This document shows positions 1-6,068 of a stretch of DNA of 6,068 bases, in pieces; positions within the stretch are counted from its first letter, which is position 1; each line of letters begins with the position of its first letter. Position numbers and translations under genes: made by a program. The notes under the pieces were generated by a model. It was not told the origin of the DNA and did no database searches. It saw only the letters and a program-made list of their open reading frames with translations. The stretch is from contig JAKSVJ010000079.1 of NCBI GenBank assembly GCA_024408015.1, forward strand, positions 1 to 6,068, written 5' to 3'. The stretch is from Clostridia bacterium (lineage in GTDB: Bacteria; Bacillota; Clostridia; Oscillospirales; CAG-272).

Positions 1-348
1 CTTTTGTGTTGTGTACACTACTGTGATTACTGAAAGCAGTGCGTTTTTGTTAAAACCACTTGCTAGTGAATCGTTATTAGCGTTTTCAGGGTTTGTGTAA
101 TATGTGATACCACTTTGTTTGTCTTCTACACGAGCTTGACCATTGTAGTAGTTAACGTAAAGAACATACTTGCTGTTTTCGTTAACTTTTACAAATTTAT
201 TAGTTCCCGCTTTTGTAACAAACTCACCTTCGATATCATAGTTTGTTTTTACATCTTCTGCCGTGTTGTTTTTGCCACATGATGAGATAATTGGAATTAT
301 CATAGCCAATGTGAGCAAGAGGCAAAGTATTTTTCTTATATTTTTCAT
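1..348 (-). CDS. DUF5696-like lipoprotein, N-terminal fragment (runs off the window)
   Basis: My own translation from the ATG at 348 gives 116 residues with no stop before the window edge, so the 3' part is missing. Residues 1-23 are a lipoprotein signal: basic start (MKNIRK), hydrophobic core, then lipobox ISSC with Cys24 as the predicted lipidated residue. The mature protein should therefore be tethered to the outer face of the membrane. From about residue 60 the sequence reads YVLYVNYYNGQARVEDKQSG, then ITYYTNPENANND, then SGFNKNALLSVITVVY. This matches my recollection of the N-terminus of DUF5696 proteins: a beta-rich start with a K-x-SG-x-x-(W/Y)-Y-(T/S)NP element, then an SG-(F/Y/L)-NK element. 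Full-length members are several hundred residues long and have no established biochemical role; I suspect a glycosidase-like fold, but that is a guess. The start is fixed by AGGAGG six bases upstream. It lies 14 bp after the Yip1 gene, as last visible member of the operon. Lipoprotein status is firm; the family call is from memory of the pattern. Confidence 0.85.
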   Translation of the reverse strand, partial: MKNIRKILCLLLTLAMIIPIISSCGKNNTAEDVKTNYDIEGEFVTKAGTNKFVKVNENSKYVLYVNYYNGQARVEDKQSGITYYTNPENANNDSLASGFNKNALLSVITVVYTTQK

Positions 349-354
349 TACTTG

Positions 355-360
355 CCTCCT
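355..360 (-). promoter_or_regulatory. Ribosome binding site of the DUF5696-like lipoprotein gene
   Basis: Read on the minus strand this is a perfect AGGAGG, six bases before the ATG at 348. It lies two bases after the TAG stop of the Yip1 gene, so ribosomes finishing that gene are placed directly on it. It confirms that the partial frame at the left edge is a real gene. Confidence 0.85.
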
Positions 361-362
361 AA

Positions 363-1010
363 CTACTTTCTAAATGCCATCTCATTAAAGATGGTATAGA
401 AGAATACGTAGATTTGTTGAACGAGTGTGTAACCAAGCAATATGAGGAACAAGATAATAAGGATACCAACAACTGTTAAGATGAGGTTGAGTATTGTTCC
501 ACCAAATGAAAGCTGGTGTGTATAAAGCATACCGACAAGAAGGATTATAAAGCTCCAAGCCAGACCAATAATTCTGATAGCTGTCATAAAAGCAATCATG
601 TCGTTATTGGAGAAGTTTGTTACAGCTATATAAATGAATTCAAATACTGTGTATGGTAAGAGTGAATAACAAGTTACCATGAATATTTCTTTTGTTTTTC
701 CTTCAGTGAATTGAAGGGATGAAACTGACCAGTTTGCAATGAAGAACAATGCAACACCACCCATAGAAATAAGGAAGATGGATGGAACTGAAATTCTATC
801 AGGGTTGTATGTATTGAAAATAAATCCAGTTACAACCTGATCTGCGATGTTTACAAAGAAGAACAATGCGAGTATTACAAAACAAAATGCTATATTGTCT
901 TGTTTTTCCCATTTCATTGCATCAAAACCAACATTCGGATGGAACATTGTTTTAACACAGTGTTTTGCACCATTGGCAGCTTCTCTAAAGTAACGTTTTA
1001 TATTACTCAT
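363..1010 (-). CDS. Yip1-family polytopic membrane protein
   Basis: A 215-residue integral membrane protein. A polar, basic N-terminus of about 38 residues contains the amphipathic FHPNVGFDAMKWEK element. Hydrophobic segments follow at about 40-62, 76-94, 110-132, 138-163 and 172-197, giving five membrane helices and a short basic tail. Between helices 2 and 3 the sequence NWSVSSLQFTEGKTKEIF leads into CYSLLPY; the W-x-x-x-x-L-x-x-GxG-like turn and the YSLLPY motif are typical of the Yip1 domain (residues about 35-200). Bacterial Yip1 proteins have no settled function; the eukaryotic namesakes work in vesicle traffic, which cannot be transferred here. The ATG overlaps the stop of the NHL/TPR gene as ATGA, implying translational coupling. 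A close partner or assembly factor for that membrane-anchored protein and for the two permeases is plausible. The family call is good; the role is unknown. Confidence 0.85.
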   Translation of the reverse strand: MSNIKRYFREAANGAKHCVKTMFHPNVGFDAMKWEKQDNIAFCFVILALFFFVNIADQVVTGFIFNTYNPDRISVPSIFLISMGGVALFFIANWSVSSLQFTEGKTKEIFMVTCYSLLPYTVFEFIYIAVTNFSNNDMIAFMTAIRIIGLAWSFIILLVGMLYTHQLSFGGTILNLILTVVGILIILFLILLGYTLVQQIYVFFYTIFNEMAFRK

Positions 1011-2467
1011 TTGCCACCTCTCTTCTTCTTGAATATCATTTCAAGACCTTTTGTTCCGTGTTTTTTGTTGTATTTCTTAACTACAATAGAAAGAACTATA
1101 ATTACAATCGCAAGAGCAATTAATATTAATGCAACCGTTGTAAATGAAGCTCTAATTGCGATGAGGCTTGCTTCTCTAAAAGCATCTGAATAGTCTGCTC
1201 TGTCGTTTGCAAGTTTGAAATAGTACATTGCTGTATCGTAGTCTTTGAGCTGATAATATGCTTTACCAAGACCGATGTATGAAAGAAGGTAGTTTGCGTT
1301 GTGAGATGATACCTTTTCCCAAGGCTTGATACTCTCTTCGTATTTTCCTTCATCATAAAGAACAATTGCATCTTTTACCATTTCGCCAAATTGTGTCAAT
1401 GTAAATTCTGTAATTGTATTCTTTTCTGAGTCAAGAACGTAAAGGTTATTATTTACTTCAATAAGGGATACGGCTTTTTGGAATAGACCAACCTGGCTTC
1501 CAATTCCGCCAAATGAGAACATGAGCTTGCCATTGCCATCATACTGGAAGATAAGTCCGTATGTTGTATCAAGGCATGTTATAATTCCGTTTTTATCGAT
1601 TGATACATCTGAGAAAAGTGATTGTCCTTTTATCTTAAATGGTAAAACGTCGATACCGAGCGGATTAAGCTTTGTCATAAGTGAACTTCCGTCTTCACTA
1701 CCAGCTGCTGTTGCGAATACATAACCATCATTTGACATGTAAAGGTTACCATATTCGATTGGGTTGAATGACTGAATACTTGCTGCTGCTTTTTCTGGAA
1801 GAATTGACTTCCAAATCTTTAGCATTCTTCTTCTAAATGTCATTTCAACCTTGTTTGCACCAAAATAACGAATGAATTCGCCATTTGTGTCAAGGTAGAT
1901 AAGACCTTGGTATGTACCCTTTGAGATGATGTACATTCTGTTATCTTCATCAACTACAAGTTTTGATGGACGATATACAAAATTTTCATCAAGAAGTTCG
2001 GATTCTGGAGTACTGAGAACTGAATTGAGTTTTCCATCGAGTGTACAGCTAATAATTCTCTGGTTACCTGTATCACAAATGTACAAAGTACCATCGTCAA
2101 GCAAGTATGCACCTTCAGGTTTATTCAATGTTATTTCTTCGTTTTTGTCGTTAGTGAACGATGTCAATTCATATTGGAATTCAAAATTGTCATTAAGAAC
2201 AACAATTCTTGAGTTTCCTGTGTCTGTAACAAGGACAAGTTTTAATGTTTCACTATAGAATAGGTCCTGAGCACCGGAAAAGTCCTTACAACCAAGTTGC
2301 GCACCGCCGATACTTCTTTGAGGAACATATCCATTAGGTGATGGTGTTGCATTTCCCCATTTATCAAGTGTGTATGTTTGATAAGGTACTTCAGATGAAG
2401 CAAATACGGAAACGCTCATGCAAAGGAGCATTGTTACCATCATTACAAGAATCTTTTTAAGTTTCAT
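1007..2467 (-). CDS. Secreted NHL-repeat/TPR protein with C-terminal membrane anchor
   Basis: I place the start at the ATG at 2467 (486 aa), not at an in-frame ATG at 2515. The inner start has GGAGGG seven bases upstream and begins a clear signal peptide (MKLKK, hydrophobic core, SVFA before SS, residues 1-24); the outer one would lie inside the permease gene. NHL-type beta-propeller blades are visible at about 66-91 (LVTDTGNSRIVVLN), 116-142 (DGTLYICDTGNQRI), 166-200, 284-318 and 326-356 (NNLYVLDSEKNTI). A basic, probably helical insertion (FRRRMLKIWK onward, about 205-235) interrupts the propeller. Residues 361-428 carry a TPR-like helical pair (LGKAYYQLKDYDTAMYYFKLA). A membrane helix spans about 441-463, followed by a lysine-rich tail. 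The propeller and TPR should thus sit outside, anchored at the C-terminus. NHL and TPR folds bind proteins or ligands, so a scaffold or receptor role beside the sugar importer is likely; no catalytic motif is evident. The gene follows permease 2 by 13 bp and overlaps the Yip1 gene by 4 bp. Confidence 0.87.
   Translation of the reverse strand: MKLKKILVMMVTMLLCMSVSVFASSEVPYQTYTLDKWGNATPSPNGYVPQRSIGGAQLGCKDFSGAQDLFYSETLKLVLVTDTGNSRIVVLNDNFEFQYELTSFTNDKNEEITLNKPEGAYLLDDGTLYICDTGNQRIISCTLDGKLNSVLSTPESELLDENFVYRPSKLVVDEDNRMYIISKGTYQGLIYLDTNGEFIRYFGANKVEMTFRRRMLKIWKSILPEKAAASIQSFNPIEYGNLYMSNDGYVFATAAGSEDGSSLMTKLNPLGIDVLPFKIKGQSLFSDVSIDKNGIITCLDTTYGLIFQYDGNGKLMFSFGGIGSQVGLFQKAVSLIEVNNNLYVLDSEKNTITEFTLTQFGEMVKDAIVLYDEGKYEESIKPWEKVSSHNANYLLSYIGLGKAYYQLKDYDTAMYYFKLANDRADYSDAFREASLIAIRASFTTVALILIALAIVIIVLSIVVKKYNKKHGTKGLEMIFKKKRGGK
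1014..1020 (-). promoter_or_regulatory. Ribosome binding site of the Yip1 gene, inside the NHL/TPR coding end
   Basis: Minus-strand GAGGTGG lies three bases before the ATG at 1010, with its GAGG core six bases away. It encodes part of the C-terminal RGGK of the NHL/TPR protein, so the site doubles as coding sequence. Together with the ATGA stop-start overlap it suggests that translation of the two genes is coupled. Confidence 0.7.
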
Positions 2468-2474
2468 AACAATT

Positions 2475-2480
2475 CCCTCC
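2475..2480 (-). promoter_or_regulatory. Ribosome binding site that fixes the NHL/TPR start at 2467
   Basis: Minus-strand GGAGGG sits seven bases before the ATG at 2467 and directly abuts the TAA stop of permease 2 (TAAGGAGGG). No comparable site precedes the alternative in-frame ATG at 2515, so this site decides the start. Confidence 0.85.
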
Positions 2481-3362
2481 TTAATCCTTAATACCAGTAT
2501 TTGCCATTGTTTCAATGACAGATGACTGAGATATGATAAATACTATAATAGGTGGAATCATCATTATAAGTGCAACTGCTGCACCTGCGCCGGCTCTCGC
2601 GATACCAGCTGCTGAAATTGACTGCATTACGGCTGTCAATGTCTTCATGCTCTCCTCGTAAATGTATTGTGTTTCACCAGTGTTCCACAAATCTTTAAAT
2701 GTAAAGATTGCAAGTGTAAGCCAAGCTGGTTTTACAAGAGGCATTATCATTCCCCAGAATATTCTCATTTCTGAGCATCCATCAATTCTAGATGCTTCAA
2801 TAAGTTCGTTCGGGATTGTCATCATAAACTGACGCATAAGGAATACACCAAATGAACCTGAGATAGCTGGGAGTAAGAGTGACCAGAATGTGTTGATAAG
2901 ACCAAGACCGCTCATCAAGATGTAAAGAGGTGTTCTTGTAACTTCAGGACGGAAAAGAATCGCCAAAACTACTACTTGATACAAACCTTTTACATATTTT
3001 GCGTTATTCTTTGCAAGTGGGTAAGCTGCCATTGATGCAATTAAGATATATGCAACTGTACCGATCGCTGACAATGACAAGCTGTTGAGAAGTGATCTTT
3101 CGAAAGGAATCCAAGTTTCCTGTGTAATTTCAATAAGGTCAACAAAGTTGTCAAGGGTTGGATGACGAACAAAGAATTTAGGTGGGTAGGCAAGAATTTC
3201 ACTAAGTGGTTTGAACGCTGTAACGACTACGTAAAGAAGCGGCAATACCATGAACATGCCTATCAAAGTTAAGAAGATGAAGATTACGGCTGTTCCTGAT
3301 TTGGAACGGCTGAATTTCTTTGTTGATTCAACAAATTGTGGAGCTTTATTCTTTTTTGCCAT
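2481..3362 (-). CDS. Carbohydrate ABC transporter permease, MalG/UgpE type
   Basis: A 293-residue inner-membrane channel subunit of a carbohydrate importer (BPD_transp_1 family), pairing with the permease encoded just upstream. The N-terminus is basic and cytoplasmic. Membrane segments are visible at about 23-50, 92-117, 124-141, 149-178, 211-227 and 258-281. The cytoplasmic EAA loop that docks onto the ATPase is at 189-208: EASRIDGCSEMRIFWGMIMP, with the conserved Glu189, Ala190, Gly195 and Pro208. The ending ETMANTGIKD resembles the (A/T)-x-G-(I/V)-K-(D/E/G) tail common in MalG-type permeases. Length is normal for the family (about 270-300). The start is supported by GGAGGG four bases upstream, abutting the stop of permease 1. 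Transport of a sugar or oligosaccharide is firm at family level; the substrate is unknown. No ATPase gene accompanies it in the window. Confidence 0.95.
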   Translation of the reverse strand: MAKKNKAPQFVESTKKFSRSKSGTAVIFIFLTLIGMFMVLPLLYVVVTAFKPLSEILAYPPKFFVRHPTLDNFVDLIEITQETWIPFERSLLNSLSLSAIGTVAYILIASMAAYPLAKNNAKYVKGLYQVVVLAILFRPEVTRTPLYILMSGLGLINTFWSLLLPAISGSFGVFLMRQFMMTIPNELIEASRIDGCSEMRIFWGMIMPLVKPAWLTLAIFTFKDLWNTGETQYIYEESMKTLTAVMQSISAAGIARAGAGAAVALIMMIPPIIVFIISQSSVIETMANTGIKD

Positions 3363-3366
3363 ACTG

Positions 3367-3372
3367 CCCTCC
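3367..3372 (-). promoter_or_regulatory. Ribosome binding site of permease 2
   Basis: Minus-strand GGAGGG lies four bases before the ATG at 3362 and immediately follows the TAA stop of permease 1. The arrangement TAAGGAGGG is the same as at the next junction, 2475-2483. Confidence 0.8.
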
Positions 3373-4335
3373 TTACAACCACTTGGAGAGGAGCTTGTTA
3401 ATAAGCGTCCACATCACAAGCATAAGTGCGAACAATACAACGGCTACTGCACACGCATAGCCCATTTCAAAACGTACACCACCGAAGTCGAGGATGTGCA
3501 AAACGAGTGTTTGTGTTGCATAGTCTGTACTTGGGAAACCAGTAAGGTTCATACATTCGTAACCGATAGCAAATGAAACTGAGATCTGCATTACGGCACC
3601 GAACAAAAGTTGTGGTCCCATCTGTGGGAGTGTGATATACCAAAGTTCTGCGAAACGGTTTGGAATACCATCGATAGCAGCTGCTTCGAATTGGTCTTTC
3701 TTAAGAGATTGAAGACCAGCAACGAATGAAAGGAATCCTGTACCCATTGAGAGCCAAAGGATAACTACAATAACAACCGCCATCATATATTTTGTATCTG
3801 TAAGCCACTGGATTGGGTCCTGAATAAATGAAAGTTTAATAAGAATACTGTTAAGGAAGCCTACGCTATCTCCTGAGAAGATGTAAGTCCAAACGAAGTA
3901 AACGTTACCTGCCAAGCTTGGAAGATAAAATACCATTGTAAGTATGGTTCTAAGCCATCTTGGGAATTCATTAATAAGCCATGCTACAAAGAATGAAAGC
4001 ATGTAGCTAATAGGACCTGTGATAATAGCGAAAATCGCTGTGTTCTTCATGGCGATCCAGAATACTTGGTCGTCGAAGAACATTCTAATGTAGTTGTCAA
4101 AACCAACGAATGTCGGTGCACTACCCATGTTAAAATATGTAAAACTTAGCACTATTGCCGCAATAATCGGGAGAATCGTGAATAAGAAGAACAATATTGT
4201 AAATGGAGCCAAGAGTATTAAGCTCGGACCCTGTTTGTAGAGCCATTTACGTATTCCACTTTGATTATTCCCTTTTTTATTTAACATTGGTGCCAAATCC
4301 GGATATTTCTTTTTAGTATCCGCTTTGATATCCAT
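3373..4335 (-). CDS. Carbohydrate ABC transporter permease, MalF/UgpA type
   Basis: A 320-residue channel subunit of a sugar importer. A polar N-terminal tail of about 36 residues precedes six membrane segments at about 38-67, 95-121, 130-153, 184-207, 241-262 and 292-314. The segment FVGFDNYIRMF after the first helix is the extracellular GxxNYxxxF element typical of MalF/UgpA partners. The EAA loop reads EAAAIDGIPNRFAELWYITLP, split here as EAAAIDG (217-223) and WYITLP (232-237); it has one residue more between Gly and the I-x-L-P end than the classical EAA pattern. I recall the same spacing from homologues in comparable loci. The following GPQLLFGAVMQISVSFAIG and LTGFPSTDYATQTL stretches also resemble those homologues. 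The ATG at 4335 has GAGGAAA upstream. It lies 27 bp after the solute-binding protein gene, whose product should deliver substrate to it. Confidence 0.95.
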   Translation of the reverse strand: MDIKADTKKKYPDLAPMLNKKGNNQSGIRKWLYKQGPSLILLAPFTILFFLFTILPIIAAIVLSFTYFNMGSAPTFVGFDNYIRMFFDDQVFWIAMKNTAIFAIITGPISYMLSFFVAWLINEFPRWLRTILTMVFYLPSLAGNVYFVWTYIFSGDSVGFLNSILIKLSFIQDPIQWLTDTKYMMAVVIVVILWLSMGTGFLSFVAGLQSLKKDQFEAAAIDGIPNRFAELWYITLPQMGPQLLFGAVMQISVSFAIGYECMNLTGFPSTDYATQTLVLHILDFGGVRFEMGYACAVAVVLFALMLVMWTLINKLLSKWL

Positions 4336-4340
4336 AAGTA

Positions 4341-4347
4341 TTTCCTC
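4341..4347 (-). promoter_or_regulatory. Ribosome binding site of permease 1
   Basis: Minus-strand GAGGAAA, with the GAGG core eight bases before the ATG at 4335. It is weaker than the AGGAGG or GGAGGG sites downstream. The 27-bp gap is the longest intergenic stretch in the window and contains no terminator hairpin. Confidence 0.65.
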
Positions 4348-4362
4348 ATTTCTAAGAAGACT

Positions 4363-6068
4363 TTAATAATTAAATTCTTCTTGTTTACGTTCAAGCTCTT
4401 TATTGATTTCAATATTGTACTTGTTAAGTGTTTCTCTGCTGTTTGCTTTGTTATATACAACAGCTCTAAACGCGAATGAAAGGTTACGTGCTATATAGTA
4501 GTTACCAGGAATTTGTTCAATTCCGACAGTAACATCTCTTTGAGCTCTAAGAACTGCAGCCTGTTCAGTACTCCATGCAATCTTTTCGAAAGCTATTGTG
4601 TTAGCTGTTCCGTATCTTGCTGCAATACCGAGGGATTGTTCTGCTTGTGTTCCAAAATCTGCTTGAGTTTCAGCACTCACCCACCACTTTAAGAATTCGT
4701 AAGTAGCTTCTGGATGTTTTGTATCTGCAAGACCAATACAACCTGTTGATGATGAAGTTTCTGTATTATCAATTGTTCCATCATCCTTAACTGTGCCTGG
4801 AAGACACGCCATTGCCCAACGTCCATCAAGTTCAGGAGCCGCTGAGTAGAGGTAGTTAACTTGGTTATATGGCATGATACCCATTGCCATCTCACCACTT
4901 CTAAATCTGTTAAAGAAGTCAAATGCAAGTGAAAGACTATATTTTGTATAAAGATCCGTCCAGTTGTTGAATGCTGTTAAAGCTTCTGGAGTATCAAATG
5001 TTGATTTTGTCAAATCAGGTGTATAGAATGTTGTGCCTGACTGATATAGGAATGTTTCAAATGTGTTTTGGTTTTGTGGAACACCAACCATATAGTTGTA
5101 GTTCGACAATGTTACGATTTGCTCATAAAACTCATCCCAAGTCTTTGGAACTTCAAGTCCTAAATCTTCGTAAATATCTGTTCGATAGAAGATCATGTTG
5201 AAGTTTTGTGTTTCTGGGAATGCATAAAGCTTATCTTTGTACCAGAATGGTGCTGATGCGCTTTGTGTGAATTCTTCTAAGACTTTTTCATATCCGTCAA
5301 ATTGGCTAAGGTCAAGGAGCATTCCTCTCATTGCCAAGTTAACTGGAGTATTTACTGAAGTAAACAACGCAGCATCAGGTCCTTCTCCGGCAAGAACTGC
5401 CTGAACAAGTGTATCTGAGCTACCAATCAAGCTTACTTCTACATTAATACCTGTTTTTGTTGTAAAGCTTTCATCAATAAGTTTCTTTAGGATGATAGCT
5501 TGGTCACGACCTGAGCTTGCGCCTGTTGTCGTAATATCAGATGTACTAATCCATACTCTGATTGTCTCACCATCAGAACCGCTTGTTGTACCGGAAATTG
5601 ATGTTGATGAACCAAAGAATGAATTTACGAGAAGTTGTAGACGATAGAACATTTGTTTGAAGAAACCGCCACCAACTTTTGGAGTCTTCATATCAGGAGA
5701 ATAAACGAAGATTTTATCCATTTGAAGTGGTTGGTCCTTCATATCGATTGCCCAAGTTGCCATCGAGTTGATATTAGCTCTAAATGTTTCGAGTCTCTTA
5801 GCGATCTTTCCTGGGTGGTCGATCATGTATTTAAGTAAAGTTGATGTTTCTTTTAATATTGAAGCACTAGAAGAGGAGATTCCGCTAATTGCCTCAATTC
5901 TACTTGAACAATCTTCAAGTTTTTCTCTGTACTCTTTGAAAGCTGCTTCTGAAGCAGTATATGCTCCTGCAAATAATGCCGCGTTCTTATTTGCAATATC
6001 CACACCTGTAATAGTTAAGCTGCCTGCAACTATTCCGGCCAAACCTGTTTTTACAAAACATGGCCATG
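4363..6068 (-). CDS. Large extracellular solute-binding protein, C-terminal part (5' end outside window)
   Basis: The frame is open to the right edge (first full codon at 6066, reading WPCFVKTG), so 567 residues are visible and the N-terminus with its signal sequence is missing. A TTG at 6042 could be taken as a start, but it has no ribosome binding site or signal peptide. Residues about 20-150 form an alpha-helical region, including the QPLQMDKIFV element. A Ser/Thr/Gly-rich linker (about 151-167) leads into a family 1 carbohydrate-binding-protein domain to about residue 485: GETIRVWIS opening, GRDQAIILKKLIDESF, LAGEGPDAALF, WYKDKLYAFPETQ with aromatic residues suited to sugar contact, YRTDIYEDLGLEVPKTWDEF, and the FNRFRSGEMAMGIMPYN hinge strand. 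The C-terminus is helical and charged. It delivers substrate to the two permeases downstream. Family members I recall are about 950-1000 residues, with galactose-binding-like beta domains before the helical region, so roughly 400 residues may lie upstream. Sugar specificity cannot be read. Confidence 0.93.
   Translation of the reverse strand, partial: WPCFVKTGLAGIVAGSLTITGVDIANKNAALFAGAYTASEAAFKEYREKLEDCSSRIEAISGISSSSASILKETSTLLKYMIDHPGKIAKRLETFRANINSMATWAIDMKDQPLQMDKIFVYSPDMKTPKVGGGFFKQMFYRLQLLVNSFFGSSTSISGTTSGSDGETIRVWISTSDITTTGASSGRDQAIILKKLIDESFTTKTGINVEVSLIGSSDTLVQAVLAGEGPDAALFTSVNTPVNLAMRGMLLDLSQFDGYEKVLEEFTQSASAPFWYKDKLYAFPETQNFNMIFYRTDIYEDLGLEVPKTWDEFYEQIVTLSNYNYMVGVPQNQNTFETFLYQSGTTFYTPDLTKSTFDTPEALTAFNNWTDLYTKYSLSLAFDFFNRFRSGEMAMGIMPYNQVNYLYSAAPELDGRWAMACLPGTVKDDGTIDNTETSSSTGCIGLADTKHPEATYEFLKWWVSAETQADFGTQAEQSLGIAARYGTANTIAFEKIAWSTEQAAVLRAQRDVTVGIEQIPGNYYIARNLSFAFRAVVYNKANSRETLNKYNIEINKELERKQEEFNY

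Noticed and set aside
900..1193. Plus-strand open frame of 97 codons.
   Set aside because: It is antisense to the Yip1 and NHL/TPR genes, shows no ribosome binding site and no recognisable protein pattern.
1126..1371. Minus-strand open frames in another phase, here and at 4689-4928.
   Set aside because: They are out-of-frame readings of the NHL/TPR and solute-binding protein genes, with Gln/Thr/Leu-rich composition and no start context.
1926..2258. Plus-strand open frame of 110 codons, and similar ones at 1521-1724, 3250-3576, 4971-5201 and 5653-5838.
   Set aside because: All lie opposite well-supported genes, have low-complexity composition typical of antisense reading, and lack initiation signals.
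2414..2467. A lipobox at Cys16 (LLC) in the NHL/TPR signal peptide.
   Set aside because: Leu at position -1 does not fit the small residue required before the lipidated Cys, and the hydrophobic core continues past it. Cleavage by signal peptidase I near SVFA is more likely.
2468..2515. A 16-residue N-terminal extension of the NHL/TPR protein from an in-frame ATG at 2515.
   Set aside because: It overlaps the permease 2 gene, lacks a good ribosome binding site and would bury the signal peptide. The ATG at 2467 has GGAGGG at proper spacing.
4336..4362. Small palindrome TTCT-T-AGAA between the receptor and permease 1 genes as operator or terminator.
   Set aside because: Four-base arms around a single base are expected by chance, and there is no following T-run or GC-rich stem.
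6040..6042. A TTG start codon for the solute-binding protein.
   Set aside because: The frame stays open to the window edge, no ribosome binding site precedes the TTG, and no signal peptide follows it. The gene begins outside the window.
1..6068. CRISPR array, tRNA or rRNA gene, insertion sequence, or riboswitch.
   Set aside because: Coding sequence fills almost the whole window, I saw no spaced direct repeats, no terminal inverted repeats or transposase, and no gap long enough for a structured RNA.

Overview
The window is one strand-uniform stretch of a low-GC genome (roughly 40% G+C by eye). Every credible gene is read from the minus strand, so transcription runs from position 6068 down to 1. 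Strong AGGAGG-type ribosome binding sites, very short gene junctions, a lipoprotein signal and Firmicutes-like membrane and solute-binding proteins point to a Gram-positive, probably a clostridial (Lachnospiraceae-like) gut or rumen bacterium. The genus is inference; no marker gene is present.

Layout in transcription order: (1) 6068-4363, the C-terminal part of a large extracellular solute-binding protein, cut by the window edge; (2) 4335-3373, an MalF/UgpA-type sugar ABC permease; (3) 3362-2481, an MalG/UgpE-type sugar ABC permease; (4) 2467-1007, a secreted NHL-repeat plus TPR protein anchored by a C-terminal membrane helix; (5) 1010-363, a five-helix Yip1-family membrane protein; (6) 348-1, the first 116 residues of a lipoprotein resembling the N-terminus of DUF5696 proteins. 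Junctions are 27, 10 and 13 bp, then a 4-bp overlap, then 14 bp. No terminator or internal promoter is visible, so these six genes look like one operon. No stretch over 300 bases is gene-free.

The first three products form the receptor and channel of a carbohydrate importer. No ATPase is encoded here; such transporters often share an MsmK/MalK-type ATPase encoded elsewhere. The last three products are what make the locus unusual. The NHL/TPR protein, the Yip1 protein and the DUF5696 lipoprotein have no assigned role in sugar import, yet they sit in the same transcript with coupled translation. To my recollection this set recurs in Paenibacillus and clostridia. The most economical reading is a multi-protein cell-surface assembly that captures, and perhaps processes, a glycan at the outer membrane face before import. 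That function is inference; the substrate cannot be read from the sequence.
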